Assembly: GCF_002929825.1 (NCBI RefSeq)
Contig: NZ_PJJN01000025.1
Span: forward strand, 62,001-126,000
Reading direction: 5' to 3'
Length of the DNA: 64,000 nt
From: Cryobacterium sp. Y29
GTDB taxonomy: Bacteria > Actinomycetota > Actinomycetes > Actinomycetales > Microbacteriaceae
Positions 43,663-52,837 of the stretch are shown piece by piece. The notes beneath the pieces are model-generated. The model searched no databases. It had not been told where the DNA came from and saw only the letters and a program-made list of their open reading frames with translations. A program made the translations under genes and the position numbers. Positions within the stretch are counted from its first letter, which is position 1. The number at the start of each line of letters is the position of its first letter.

Positions 43663-44984
43663 CGTCGACGCCGCACCATCGTGGGCCGAAGTGGTCCGGA
43701 GCGCTGCAGAGCGGCATCCCCTTCGGTCGACACCCTGCGGGTGATGAGGAGTCCGAGAACGAGAACGAGCAGCACGGATGAGCTGAAAAACGGGCCGAAG
43801 AACATGAACCAGACGGCTTTGATGCCGAGGTACAGCAGCACGGCGCTGGCGGTGTTGGCTGCCACGTGTACGCCGATACTGCGCACGATGAGCACGAGAA
43901 TGAGAAGGGCGAGCACAAGCCCGGGAATGCCGAAGGCCGCCCAGAAGTCACCGATGACCGAGTGCAGTTCGATGTGGCCGCCGAACATGTAGTTGTCGAC
44001 ATAGCCGTTATTCGGCTCGTAGTTGATCGCAGCCATGCCGGTCTTGGCGGCCAGTATGTCTTCTGGATTAGGTACGGTGCCAACGCCGAACCCCCACGGC
44101 TGATGCTGCATGAGCGCGATCGTCGCCGCGAGTTCGGGGCGCCCGCCGAGGATGAGCGAACCGGTCTCGTTGAGCTGGGCGAGGGTACGCTGCTGGGTGG
44201 CTTCACCGAGTGCGCCGTCAAGAATGAGCGACTGAATCACGTTGAAGACGATGAGACCAAGAACGCCGAGTCCGAGGAGGGCGCGCAGCGCCGACTTGCC
44301 GCGCGTGGGTCGGGTCGGACGCATTTGCCAGGCGACCAACAGGACAGTCAGCAGCATGAACGCGAACGCGGAACGGGCATCCGTCAAGGTAGCCACGACG
44401 GTGAGTCCCAGCGCGACGGCCAGCTCCAGCCAGCGGCGGCGCAACTGCAGCGTGATTCCGAGCAGCAGAATCGTCAGGGCTACCGAGTAGCCGAAACGCC
44501 ATGGATTCGCCGCGTACAGCTCACTCGACGGCGAGACACCGAGCAGGATTCCAGCACCGAACCAGATGGCGATTTGGGAGTCGGGCAGAACGGTGCGCGC
44601 CCAGAGCACGAATCCGACGCCGGCGATCAACCCGACGAGACCGGCGATCGACCCGAACGCCTGACCGAGACTCGCCTCGTGCGTGGGCGCAGATAGGACG
44701 GTGAGCCAGATACCCGAGCCGATCGCGACCAGGCCGCCGACCAGGAGCAGCCGAGCGCCCCAGTATTGGCGCAGAATCGGGAACCAAACAGGGAAGAGAG
44801 CCACACAGACCACGGCGCCCACAGTGACGCCTCGGTCGATGTCGATGCGCAGCGCGACAACGACCAGAACAACAACGGCAATGAACTTATTGACGAGGGG
44901 CGGGGTCTGGTGCACGAAACGTCCCGCGCGGGTGCGTCGGAGTGGCACCGGAGCAGGACGCACCGCAGTGATATTGGAGCGCAC
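43659..44984 (-). CDS. O-antigen ligase/Wzy-like polymerase
   Basis: A 441-residue protein with about eleven hydrophobic segments and a large extracytoplasmic loop at about 230-330 (ILGGRPELAATIALMQHQPW, GFGVGTVPN), the pattern of Wzy/WaaL proteins. GTG 44984 was taken because a promoter (-35 TTGTCT, -10 TATTCT) lies just upstream and would cut through any longer frame; a ribosome site is not clear. In this locus it is the likely repeat-unit polymerase. Confidence 0.8.
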   Translation of the reverse strand: MRSNITAVRPAPVPLRRTRAGRFVHQTPPLVNKFIAVVVLVVVALRIDIDRGVTVGAVVCVALFPVWFPILRQYWGARLLLVGGLVAIGSGIWLTVLSAPTHEASLGQAFGSIAGLVGLIAGVGFVLWARTVLPDSQIAIWFGAGILLGVSPSSELYAANPWRFGYSVALTILLLGITLQLRRRWLELAVALGLTVVATLTDARSAFAFMLLTVLLVAWQMRPTRPTRGKSALRALLGLGVLGLIVFNVIQSLILDGALGEATQQRTLAQLNETGSLILGGRPELAATIALMQHQPWGFGVGTVPNPEDILAAKTGMAAINYEPNNGYVDNYMFGGHIELHSVIGDFWAAFGIPGLVLALLILVLIVRSIGVHVAANTASAVLLYLGIKAVWFMFFGPFFSSSVLLVLVLGLLITRRVSTEGDAALQRSGPLRPTMVRRRR

Positions 44985-45068
44985 CTGAGAGATCAATAGC
45001 AACCACCACCCGGGCCGCACAGGGACGATTCGGGCATCAGCCCCTGTTGCGCAGCCGCATCGTGCATA

Positions 45069-45098
45069 AGAATAGACGGCCCGGTATAAAAGAGACAA
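45069..45098 (-). promoter_or_regulatory. Candidate promoter of the polymerase-acyltransferase operon
   Basis: Minus strand: -35 TTGTCT (45093-45098), 18-base spacer, -10 TATTCT (45069-45074), leaving a leader of about 80 bases before GTG 44984. A divergent -10-like TATAGT at 45170-45175 could serve the plus-strand gene. Confidence 0.5.
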
Positions 45099-45219
45099 GG
45101 GCGAACGCTCTCAAGCTGAGGGAAAATCATCCCCCGAGGAGGGGGCGCGGGCGTAGGTGTCACGGCCTGTATAGTGGCGATTTCGTGAGAGATATTCATT
45201 GTGCAACCGGAAGCAGCTT

Positions 45220-46176
45220 GTGGTCATCAATAACGTGGTCATCAACACCATCCATCGACTGGTCACCGATCTGCGCCGAGACCCCGCCGCTCTCGCGCAG
45301 CGGGCCAGAATCAAGCTACGCCTCGTGGGCCTGCGCGTGACCAACCGGCTCAGCCGCCGATCAGTGACAGGATCGGGCAAAGTGGTGGTAAACCTGACCT
45401 CGTTCGGCCATCGGATCGCCCTTGTGCACTTTGCCCTCGAGACCATCGCCGCCGGGCGAATCCGCCCCCGGCGCCTCATTCTCTGGCTCGATGACGCCGC
45501 GGCGCTCGCGCACCCACCGGCCACACTGCGTCGTTTGCAGCGGCGAGGCCTGGAAATTCAATCCTGCCCCGACTTCGGACCGCATAAAAAACAGTTTCCA
45601 TACGCCTCTTCCACACCGACGCTCCCACTGGTCGCCGCCGACGACGACGTCTTATATCCGCGCACCTGGCTGGCCGAACTACTCGAGGCGGCCGCCCGGC
45701 ATCCGCTGGAAATCACCGGGCAGCGCGCCCACACGGTCACCTTTGACGGCGATCGGGTGGCGCTCTACTCTCGCTGGGTCGCGGCCCGCGGGACCGCCGC
45801 GAGTTATCGAACGCTCTGCACCGGCGTCTCCGGGATCTACTACCCGATCGGCCTGCTCGATGCGCTGCGCGCCGAAGGTGATGCCTTTCTGCGGGTCGCT
45901 CCGCGGGCGGACGATTTGTGGGTCTATTCCGTCGCCGTACGGCACGGCATTCGCGCCCGTCAGGTGGGTGAAGGGCAGGCCGAGTATCCGGCCATTCCGG
46001 GTTCGCAGCGGGGCACCCTGTACCGGCAGAATGTGACCGAGGGCGGCAATGATGCCCAGTTCGCGGCGTGCGTGGGCGACAAAGAACGAGAGCGGATACT
46101 GCGCGATGACCCCCGTGATTCGCTCATGTTGCAGGCGAATCCCGCCTTTCGAGTGGTGAGCAGCGATGACACCTAG
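45220..46176 (+). CDS. Putative glycosyltransferase
   Basis: A 318-residue protein with VVVNLTSFGHRIALVHFALE near the N-terminus, LILWLDDAAAL, GPHKKQFPY and LPLVAADDDVLYPRTWL, a DDD metal-site-like motif. This pattern is seen in uncharacterised GT-A-like proteins of polysaccharide loci. GTG 45220 was chosen because GGAAG lies 6 bases before it; a TTG at 45199 has none. Its end overlaps the flippase gene by 11 bases. Assignment to a named GT family is uncertain. Confidence 0.7.
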   Translation: MVINNVVINTIHRLVTDLRRDPAALAQRARIKLRLVGLRVTNRLSRRSVTGSGKVVVNLTSFGHRIALVHFALETIAAGRIRPRRLILWLDDAAALAHPPATLRRLQRRGLEIQSCPDFGPHKKQFPYASSTPTLPLVAADDDVLYPRTWLAELLEAAARHPLEITGQRAHTVTFDGDRVALYSRWVAARGTAASYRTLCTGVSGIYYPIGLLDALRAEGDAFLRVAPRADDLWVYSVAVRHGIRARQVGEGQAEYPAIPGSQRGTLYRQNVTEGGNDAQFAACVGDKERERILRDDPRDSLMLQANPAFRVVSSDDT

Positions 46177-47563
46177 ACGACCCCGAGGGCCGATGGCCGC
46201 CCAGCGGGCCACCGACGGTGCGGTCGAGCCTTCAGCGGGCTCCATCTCAGGTCGGACGGCCGCCCCGAATTCGGTGTCGCGCAACATGACGATTGCGCTG
46301 ATCGGAAACGCTTTCCCTCCCCTTGTCGCACTGTTTTCCGGTCCGATCCTGGCCCAGGCACTCGGGGTCGACGGTCGTGGTGCTGTGGCCGCGGCGACCG
46401 CGCCGCTCGCCCTCGTGGTCACGGTAGCAACCTTTGGTGTTCCCGAAGCCGTCACCTGGGCGATCGCCCGCAACCCCACCCTGGCCCGCAACGCCTCAAA
46501 CCGGGGCGTGCTCATTCTGGTTATCGCGGGGCTGCTCGCCATGGGCGCCGTCGCTTTGTCAGCGGCCTGGCTCAGCGGTGGCGACCCGACCGTGCAGCAA
46601 CTTATTCTGGTGGCCTGCCTGGCCATTGTGCCCAATTTGCTCGTCGGCGTATTCCGGGGAGTAGCATCCGCTACCCAAAGCTGGCGGCTGGTTGCCCTAG
46701 AGCGCATAGTGACCTCGTCACTGCGGCTCGCTGTTCTCATTCCGTTCTGGCTCACCGGCAACCTCACGCCGCTCGTGGCGACGATCGCGGTGGCCGCGAT
46801 GCCGGTGACCGGGCTGTTCGTCTACATCGGGCGCATGCGCAGTCTCGACCCACGAGCCTTTAACGTTCCGCGCGAGGCGCGCACGGCCGGACTACTGAGC
46901 TATGGACTGCGCATCTGGGTCGGTTCGCTGTCAGGAATTCTGCTGTCCAGGCTTGACCAGGTGCTGATGACACCGTTCGCCGGTACCTATCAGCTCGGGT
47001 TGTACGTGGTCGCGGTGAGCGTGAGCGAACTACCGCTGATCATCAACCAGGCGGTGCGGGACGTGACTTTTGTGACCGATGCTGCTGATTCCGTCGACGC
47101 GCGTCTCGCCTCCTCGGCTCGCATCAGCACCATGCTGTGCGGGCTGGCCGCCGCGTTCCTCGGCATCAGCATGTTGTGGTGGCTGCCTTTTCTGTTCGGC
47201 GAGGATTTTCGCCCCGCACTGCCGGTGGCCGGTGTGCTGCTCGCTGCAGTGGTGCTCGGCACTCCCGGGTCGATCGGCGGCTCCGGCTTGAGCGCCCGCG
47301 GACGCCCAGGACTGCGCAGCGTGTCGCTTCTGATCGCCTGCCTGGTGAATATCAGCATGTTGATCGTCTTGGCACCACCGTTCGGCGCAATGGGAGCTGC
47401 GCTGGCGACCCTGGCCGGCAACCTTATTTCAAGCAACCTGAATTTGTGGTTCATGTATCGCAAATTCAACATCAACCCGCTGCAGTTCTACGGCGTGCGA
47501 CGCACCGACTTCGTGACTCTGCTCGAGTACGCCAAGCGGTTCACTCGGCGGCGCAAGCGCTAG
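46166..47563 (+). CDS. Wzx-like polysaccharide flippase
   Basis: A 465-residue protein with twelve or more transmembrane helices, of the MATE/MOP polysaccharide-exporter group. The N-terminal NMTIALIGNAFPPLVALFSG and the DQVLMTPFAGTYQLGLYVVA segment are typical. It would flip lipid-linked repeat units for the polymerase encoded at 43659. The ATG overlaps the previous gene, and the stop overlaps the end of the convergent GT2 gene by 4 bases. Confidence 0.87.
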   Translation: MTPRRPRGPMAAQRATDGAVEPSAGSISGRTAAPNSVSRNMTIALIGNAFPPLVALFSGPILAQALGVDGRGAVAAATAPLALVVTVATFGVPEAVTWAIARNPTLARNASNRGVLILVIAGLLAMGAVALSAAWLSGGDPTVQQLILVACLAIVPNLLVGVFRGVASATQSWRLVALERIVTSSLRLAVLIPFWLTGNLTPLVATIAVAAMPVTGLFVYIGRMRSLDPRAFNVPREARTAGLLSYGLRIWVGSLSGILLSRLDQVLMTPFAGTYQLGLYVVAVSVSELPLIINQAVRDVTFVTDAADSVDARLASSARISTMLCGLAAAFLGISMLWWLPFLFGEDFRPALPVAGVLLAAVVLGTPGSIGGSGLSARGRPGLRSVSLLIACLVNISMLIVLAPPFGAMGAALATLAGNLISSNLNLWFMYRKFNINPLQFYGVRRTDFVTLLEYAKRFTRRRKR

Positions 47564-48513
47564 GTCGTTCTGGTTGGGACAGGCGTCGGCGTGGAGGCAG
47601 GTACCGGCCGGTAAGCGAGGCCGTCGCGCAGCCCGCGGGCCGCAGCCAGAAGCGGCTGCAGCGAGCCCAGCAGTTGCCGTCGTCCCCCGCGGGAAACGAC
47701 CTCCCAAGCCGCCGGTACGCTGCGTCGACGCCATCTTCGGCTGTCGTCGGCGGTGAGGTTGCGAGCCGCGTAAACCAGGCGGTTGCGCACGTTGTAGTAG
47801 TAATAGGAGTACGACTTGGCCTGGCCGGCGCTGTGCTGGCCGGCTCCCTGAGTGCCGCCCTGCGCGTGAGTAGCGTATGCGTCGGCGCAGACCGTGACCT
47901 CTCCCCCGGCCAACAGCACCCGGTGTGAGAGTTCGACGTCTTCCCAGTACAGAAAATAATCGTCGCTGAACCCGCCGACCCGGCGCCAGAGGTCATCACT
48001 GATGAGCAGGCACGCGCCGCTCAGCCAGGGAGTGACCCGTATGCCCGGGTGATCCCCGCGCTTGCGGGTAGCGCGCACGCGCCCGTCGTCGAGGTACAGA
48101 TCGCTACCGTCGAACCACACCGTACCGTCCGGCCGCAGGATGCGGGGCGAGACCAGGGTGAGCGGATGCAGGATGACGGCCTCGAGCAGGCGGGCGACCT
48201 GGTCGGCGGGGATGGTGGCATCCGGATTCAAGAGGAGAAAATGGGTGCGCCCATTCTGCTGTGCCCGCGCGACGCCAAGGTTCATCCCGCCGCCGAAGCC
48301 GCGGTTAGTCGGCGACAGTACGTGCTGCCAGCCCTCGCGCTCGGCGATCACCGCCACCCTGGCCTGCTCCGCGACGTCGGTGAAATTGTCGACGACCACG
48401 ATGTGCAGGCCCGGTGCCGATCGGGACAGCGGTTGGAGGTTCTCTTCGAGCAACGCCGCCGACCCGAAATTCACCACCACCACGGCGAGGGAAGCGAAGT
48501 TCGAGTCGGTCAT
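47560..48513 (-). CDS. Glycosyltransferase family 2, rhamnosyltransferase-like
   Basis: A 317-residue GT-A transferase with VVVVNFGSAALLEENLQ, NRGFGGGMNLGV and LLLNPDATIPADQV (the DxD-like site), then FSDDYFLYWEDVELSHRV, the ED-E motif of rhamnosyltransferase-like GT2 proteins. It is the right-hand limit of the EPS locus. The donor sugar is only inferred. Confidence 0.88.
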   Translation of the reverse strand: MTDSNFASLAVVVVNFGSAALLEENLQPLSRSAPGLHIVVVDNFTDVAEQARVAVIAEREGWQHVLSPTNRGFGGGMNLGVARAQQNGRTHFLLLNPDATIPADQVARLLEAVILHPLTLVSPRILRPDGTVWFDGSDLYLDDGRVRATRKRGDHPGIRVTPWLSGACLLISDDLWRRVGGFSDDYFLYWEDVELSHRVLLAGGEVTVCADAYATHAQGGTQGAGQHSAGQAKSYSYYYYNVRNRLVYAARNLTADDSRRWRRRSVPAAWEVVSRGGRRQLLGSLQPLLAAARGLRDGLAYRPVPASTPTPVPTRTT

Positions 48514-48563
48514 GCGGTCAGTATTGCAGATCCGCGAGGACTGCCTGACAAATTCTCAGTGGA

Positions 48564-49520
48564 TTAGGCTGCGAAGCGGTCGGTCGCCACAATAATGGCG
48601 TCGAGAATGCCGGGCTGGTCGAAGGCGTGGCCGGCATCGGGAATGAGGCAGAATTCGGCTTCCGGCCAGTTCTTGTGCAGCTCCCACGCGGTGAACGCTG
48701 GGGTGCACATGTCGTAACGGCCCTGCACGATGACGCCGGGGATGTCGGCGAGGCGGGAGGCGTTGTCGATGAGCTGGTTGGGGGTGAACCAGCCTTTGTT
48801 GGCGAAGAAATGGTTCTCGATGCGGGCGAAGGCCACCGCAAAAGCGGGGTCAGAGAAGCGGACGATCTTGTCGGGTTCCTGCAGCAGGGTGATGGTCGAG
48901 GATTCCCAGGTGGCCCACGCCACGCCAGCACGTTCGCGCACGAATTGGTCGGGGTCGTGCAGCAGCCGGCCGTAGGCCTCGATCAGGTGGCCGCGTTCGT
49001 TTTCGGGAACGGGCGCGAGGAAGGACTCCCACAGGTCGGGGTAGATCGCGGCGGCACCGCCCTCGTAGAACCAGTCGAGTTCAACCGGGCGCAGGGTGAA
49101 GATGCCGCGTACGACGAGTTCGGTGACCTTCTCCGGGTGGGTCTCGGCGTAGGCGAGGGCAAGAGTGCTGCCCCACGATCCGCCGCACACCAGCCACCGG
49201 TCAATGCCGAGGTGCTTGCGCAGCTTCTCCATGTCAGCCACGAGGGTCCAGGTGGTGTTGACGCCCAAGTCAACGTCGGGCTCGCTCGCGTGCGGGGTGC
49301 TGAGACCGCAACCGCGCTGGTCAAATAGGATGATGCGGTACTTCGCCGGGTCAAAAGCCCGCCGCTGGTTCGGACCGGACCCGCCGCCCGGGCCGCCGTG
49401 CAGATAGACCGCCGGCTTGCCGTCTGGGTTGCCGGAGGCTTCCCAGTAGATGGTCTGGTTGTCGCCGACATCGAGCATGCCGGTTTCGTAGGGTTCGAGC
49501 TCGGGATAGAAGGTACGCAT
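48564..49520 (-). CDS. pip: Prolyl aminopeptidase
   Basis: An alpha/beta hydrolase that releases N-terminal proline from peptides, 318 residues. The oxyanion HGGPGGG is at about residue 41, the nucleophile Ser lies in GGSWGS at about 113-118, and the catalytic Asp and His are in GRYDMCTP and DAGHA. No signal peptide, so cytoplasmic. All motifs of peptidase family S33 are intact. It stands alone, divergent from the zinc-finger gene. Confidence 0.95.
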   Translation of the reverse strand: MRTFYPELEPYETGMLDVGDNQTIYWEASGNPDGKPAVYLHGGPGGGSGPNQRRAFDPAKYRIILFDQRGCGLSTPHASEPDVDLGVNTTWTLVADMEKLRKHLGIDRWLVCGGSWGSTLALAYAETHPEKVTELVVRGIFTLRPVELDWFYEGGAAAIYPDLWESFLAPVPENERGHLIEAYGRLLHDPDQFVRERAGVAWATWESSTITLLQEPDKIVRFSDPAFAVAFARIENHFFANKGWFTPNQLIDNASRLADIPGVIVQGRYDMCTPAFTAWELHKNWPEAEFCLIPDAGHAFDQPGILDAIIVATDRFAA

Positions 49521-49608
49521 GCGACGAGCCTATTCCCCCGATCGGAGGTTGATAGATTTCATAAATCCACCGTGGGGACTAAGTGATCGGGGCGTGCAAC
49601 GATAGACC

Positions 49609-49995
49609 ATGGCGAGCACCTCTCTCTCGGATGCCGAGCTCCGTCGCTCCGACAAGGCCCTCAGGGATCAGCGTGCCGTAACGGCGACCGAGCTGAACCG
49701 GCTGGCAGAATCGCTCACGAGCGTGCGTGAGGCGCGCAGCGACGGATCGGCCGACGATGAGCACGACCCAGAAGGTCCGACTCTCTCAGGTGAGTGGTCA
49801 CGAATTGTCGGTGTCCACGGCGAGTTCACTGAGAAAGTCGCTGCAATCGATCGTTCGCTTGCCCGAATCGCTGACGGGAGTTATGGCACCTGTATCCGAT
49901 GCGGTCAGCCCATCGGGGCCGCCCGACTGTCCGCCCTGCTGACAGCGGAGCTGTGCATCGACTGCGCCAGACTGGTCGAAGGCCGCGGTCGGTGA
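49609..49995 (+). CDS. DksA/TraR-type C4 zinc-finger protein
   Basis: A 128-residue protein with a helical N-terminal half and a four-Cys zinc finger: Cys95 and Cys98 in CIRC, Cys116 and Cys119 in CIDC. The GSYGTCIRCGQPI string is the usual signature. DksA-like proteins bind the RNA polymerase secondary channel, but acidic tip residues are not obvious here, so a transcription role is a family inference only. Confidence 0.88.
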   Translation: MASTSLSDAELRRSDKALRDQRAVTATELNRLAESLTSVREARSDGSADDEHDPEGPTLSGEWSRIVGVHGEFTEKVAAIDRSLARIADGSYGTCIRCGQPIGAARLSALLTAELCIDCARLVEGRGR

Positions 49996-50011
49996 CGAAC
50001 CCGGCCGACGG

Positions 50012-50707
50012 TCACTGTCCGACGAGGCCCCGTTCGTAGGCCAGAATGACCGCTTGCACCCGGTCTCGAAGGCCGAGTTTGTGCAGGATTCGGCCGACAT
50101 GGGTCTTCACTGTCGATTCGGAGAGAAAAAACCGCTCGGCCAGTTCCGGGTTGGACAGTCCCTCGGCGATAGCGAGAAAGACCTCGGTTTCCCGCTCGGT
50201 GAGCTGTGCGAGAGCCTGGGCTGCGCATCCGTTTTCGGCGTCGGCCTGTGGCAGCTGGGTGCCGAAGAGGTCGAGCAGGCGACGGGTCACCCGTGGTGAA
50301 ACGGATGCCTCCCCCGAGACGACCGTGCGAATGGCGCTGATCAGCTCCCGCGGTTCGGAGCTTTTCAGCAGGAAGCCGCTCGCGCCGGCGCGCAGGCCGC
50401 CGAAGGCGTACTCGTCGAAGTCGAAGGTGGTGAGAATGATGATGCGGGTGTCCGGGTGGGCCGCCATGATTTGTCGCGTGGCCTCGATGCCGTCGAGCCC
50501 CGGCATGCGCACGTCCATGAGAATGACCTGCGGGCGCGCACTCGTGGCGAGCGCGATCGCCTCCACGCCGTCGGCTGCTTCAGCGACGACGCTGAAATCG
50601 TCTTCGGCCTCGAGCACCATGCGAAAGCCCACGCGCAGGAGCGCCTGGTCGTCGACGAGCATAATGCGAATGGGTTCGGGCGGTGGGGTTGGTTCCGGTA
50701 CGGTCAT
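50012..50707 (-). CDS. Response regulator, NarL/LuxR family
   Basis: A 231-residue regulator. The receiver domain has the phosphoacceptor Asp65 in VILMDVRMPG and acidic residues in LVDDQ (19-20); the LuxR-type helix-turn-helix is at about 165-225 (LTEREVF-like, LFLSESTVKTHVGRILHKL). It starts inside the stop of the kinase gene and so forms a cognate pair with it. Probable targets include the linked ABC transporter, but no binding site was verified. Confidence 0.94.
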   Translation of the reverse strand: MTVPEPTPPPEPIRIMLVDDQALLRVGFRMVLEAEDDFSVVAEAADGVEAIALATSARPQVILMDVRMPGLDGIEATRQIMAAHPDTRIIILTTFDFDEYAFGGLRAGASGFLLKSSEPRELISAIRTVVSGEASVSPRVTRRLLDLFGTQLPQADAENGCAAQALAQLTERETEVFLAIAEGLSNPELAERFFLSESTVKTHVGRILHKLGLRDRVQAVILAYERGLVGQ

Positions 50708-51966
50708 CGGCGCTCCTCGACTAATGGTGATTCGTCCTCAAAGGCCATCGCGGCGTGCACGCGCCATCCGTCGTGGATTCCTGCTCCGGCTTCAAAGTCG
50801 CCGCCATAAATGGACACCCGTTCCTGCATGCCGATCAAGCCACGGCCGAACGCACGCGCGCCAGCGTCCCTGCGTTTCCGACCGTTATCGCTGATGGTGA
50901 CCTCGATAGTTCCGGGGGCCGAGTGCAACTCCACCACGACCCGTGTGGGTGTATCCGCGTATCGCAGCACATTGGTGAGCGACTCTTGCACCAGCCGAAA
51001 AATTGTCAGCTGCACGCTCGGATTAGCCGGTTCTCGGCCGCTGCGTTCCAGGACGACGGGCAGTCCGGTCGACCGGAAGGATTCGACGAGGTCAGCCAGC
51101 TGGTCGATTCCCGGCTGCGGCGAACGCGGGGCCGGCTCGGTACCGACATCGAGTATGCCGAGCAGACGCCGCATCTCGGTCATCGATCGGCGCCCGGTGC
51201 TGGCGATGTCGAGCATCGCCGCACGGGAGCGCTCAACATTCTTGGGCGCGATGGCATGGGCACCGTCGGCGAGCGCCACCATAACGGACAGGCTGTGGGC
51301 GACAACGTCGTGCATTTCGGAAGCGATGCGGGCTCGCTCGGACAGGCGTGAGAATTGAGCTTGCTGGTCGCGTTCACGGGTCAGCTGCGCGGCCAGATCG
51401 ACCAACGAGATCACGCAACGTCTGCTGTTTCCCACATTGACGCCAACCAGGGTCGTAGCCAGCATCATGATCCCGATCTGGATGGCGACTGGAATCCACG
51501 GCACATTGGCCGGATTATCAGTCTGCCAGGCGGCCAGACTCGCCAGCAGCGTTGACGCCCCAGACCCGATCCACGCGCTGCGCGCATCGGAGTACACCGC
51601 AACCGCGTAGAGCGCGAGGAGCTGGGCGACGAGATTCGTTTCGCCATAGTCGGTGAAGGTGAGCAGGCTGATCCAGGTGATGACCAAGACGAGCCGGGGC
51701 ATCCGTCGTCGAAAGATTAGGGCGACGGCCAGGACCAGCGCGATGGCAACGTTCAGTACGATATCGCCGAGTGGAGCAGGCTCGGCGGCCAGCCCGTTGC
51801 TTACGAGAGTGAGCCCCATCGGTACCACGTAGATCGCTGCGATCAGCGCGTCGGCCACGTGCGGATGTCGACTCCAAAACCGCCGCACCACACCGGGCGG
51901 AGTAGGCAACGCCACCACTCTCCCCGGCGCGAAGTCGCGCGCGGGAAGAGAGGTGTTGGTGCTCAT
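50704..51966 (-). CDS. Sensor histidine kinase, HisKA_3 family
   Basis: A 420-residue membrane kinase. Five or so hydrophobic helices occupy about 40-180 with short loops, so it probably senses within or near the membrane. The phosphoacceptor is His219 in SEMHDVVAHSL, and the HATPase domain has ISDNGRKRRD and GRGLIGMQERV. It follows the permease gene by 16 bases and overlaps the regulator gene, making a four-gene transporter/sensor operon like those responding to membrane-active compounds. Confidence 0.93.
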   Translation of the reverse strand: MSTNTSLPARDFAPGRVVALPTPPGVVRRFWSRHPHVADALIAAIYVVPMGLTLVSNGLAAEPAPLGDIVLNVAIALVLAVALIFRRRMPRLVLVITWISLLTFTDYGETNLVAQLLALYAVAVYSDARSAWIGSGASTLLASLAAWQTDNPANVPWIPVAIQIGIMMLATTLVGVNVGNSRRCVISLVDLAAQLTRERDQQAQFSRLSERARIASEMHDVVAHSLSVMVALADGAHAIAPKNVERSRAAMLDIASTGRRSMTEMRRLLGILDVGTEPAPRSPQPGIDQLADLVESFRSTGLPVVLERSGREPANPSVQLTIFRLVQESLTNVLRYADTPTRVVVELHSAPGTIEVTISDNGRKRRDAGARAFGRGLIGMQERVSIYGGDFEAGAGIHDGWRVHAAMAFEDESPLVEERR

Positions 51967-51982
51967 TCTTCGATGGTACGGG

Positions 51983-52837
51983 TTAGGCGTCGCGTCGTTT
52001 GAGCAGCAACGCGGCTATCCCGAGGCTCACTGCCACCCACGCGAGTACGATCAGGAGCGCCTCCCAGGATTCCACCATGGTCGGGGCGATCATCTCGGAG
52101 CCGGCCACGGTGAACAAGAACGGCATGAGGTCGGCAACCCACTCGACGAGTAGGGAAAACAATGACACAACCGTCGGCAGGAGCAGTATGATGCCCAGCA
52201 CCGTCGCGATGCCTCCGGCGCTGCTGCGCACGATCGTGCCGATACCTACCGAGAACACCGCGATGAGCGCGAGGAACAGCACGTTGCCGAGCAATGGCAT
52301 GATCACGTCGACGTCGAACAGGCTTGCAGTGACGTCCTGGGATCCCAGGATGGGGGTGGCTACGAGGAACGCGCTGAGCACACTGAACAGGCCCACGAGA
52401 AAGGTGAACCCGAACACCACGATTACCTTGGCCCAGAGCGCGGGCAAACGGTCCGGCACCGCGGTGAGCGTCGACTTGATCATGCCAGTGGAGTATTCGC
52501 CGCTGATCGAGAGCACGCCAAGAACAGCGACGATCATTTGGCCAAGGCCCAATCCGATGGTGCAGACGATGACGAACATCTGCGCGCTATCGACGGCTAT
52601 GACGGCACCGGTGGCCTGGTCGAATCCGGCCGTTTCCGGCGACAAGGCGAAAGACATCGCTACGGCGAGGCCGAGCGCGGCCACGACGACGAGGGAAAAG
52701 GTCCAGTAGGTAGAGCGCAGGCTCCAGAGCTTGATCGATTCAGACTTGAGCAGGCCGCTGAAGCGCAGCCCGGAGCCGGTTGAAACGAAGGGGGACACAG
52801 AAGCGGATTGCGTTGTCTGATGGGTCTGGGTGCTCAT
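51983..52837 (-). CDS. ABC-2 type transporter permease
   Basis: A 284-residue membrane protein with six predicted helices: about 42-64, 93-115, 135-160, 180-200, 215-235 and 258-276. The GEYSTGMIKSTL segment is characteristic of ABC-2 permeases. It starts inside the ATPase stop (ATGA). The exported compound is unknown. Confidence 0.9.
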   Translation of the reverse strand: MSTQTHQTTQSASVSPFVSTGSGLRFSGLLKSESIKLWSLRSTYWTFSLVVVAALGLAVAMSFALSPETAGFDQATGAVIAVDSAQMFVIVCTIGLGLGQMIVAVLGVLSISGEYSTGMIKSTLTAVPDRLPALWAKVIVVFGFTFLVGLFSVLSAFLVATPILGSQDVTASLFDVDVIMPLLGNVLFLALIAVFSVGIGTIVRSSAGGIATVLGIILLLPTVVSLFSLLVEWVADLMPFLFTVAGSEMIAPTMVESWEALLIVLAWVAVSLGIAALLLKRRDA

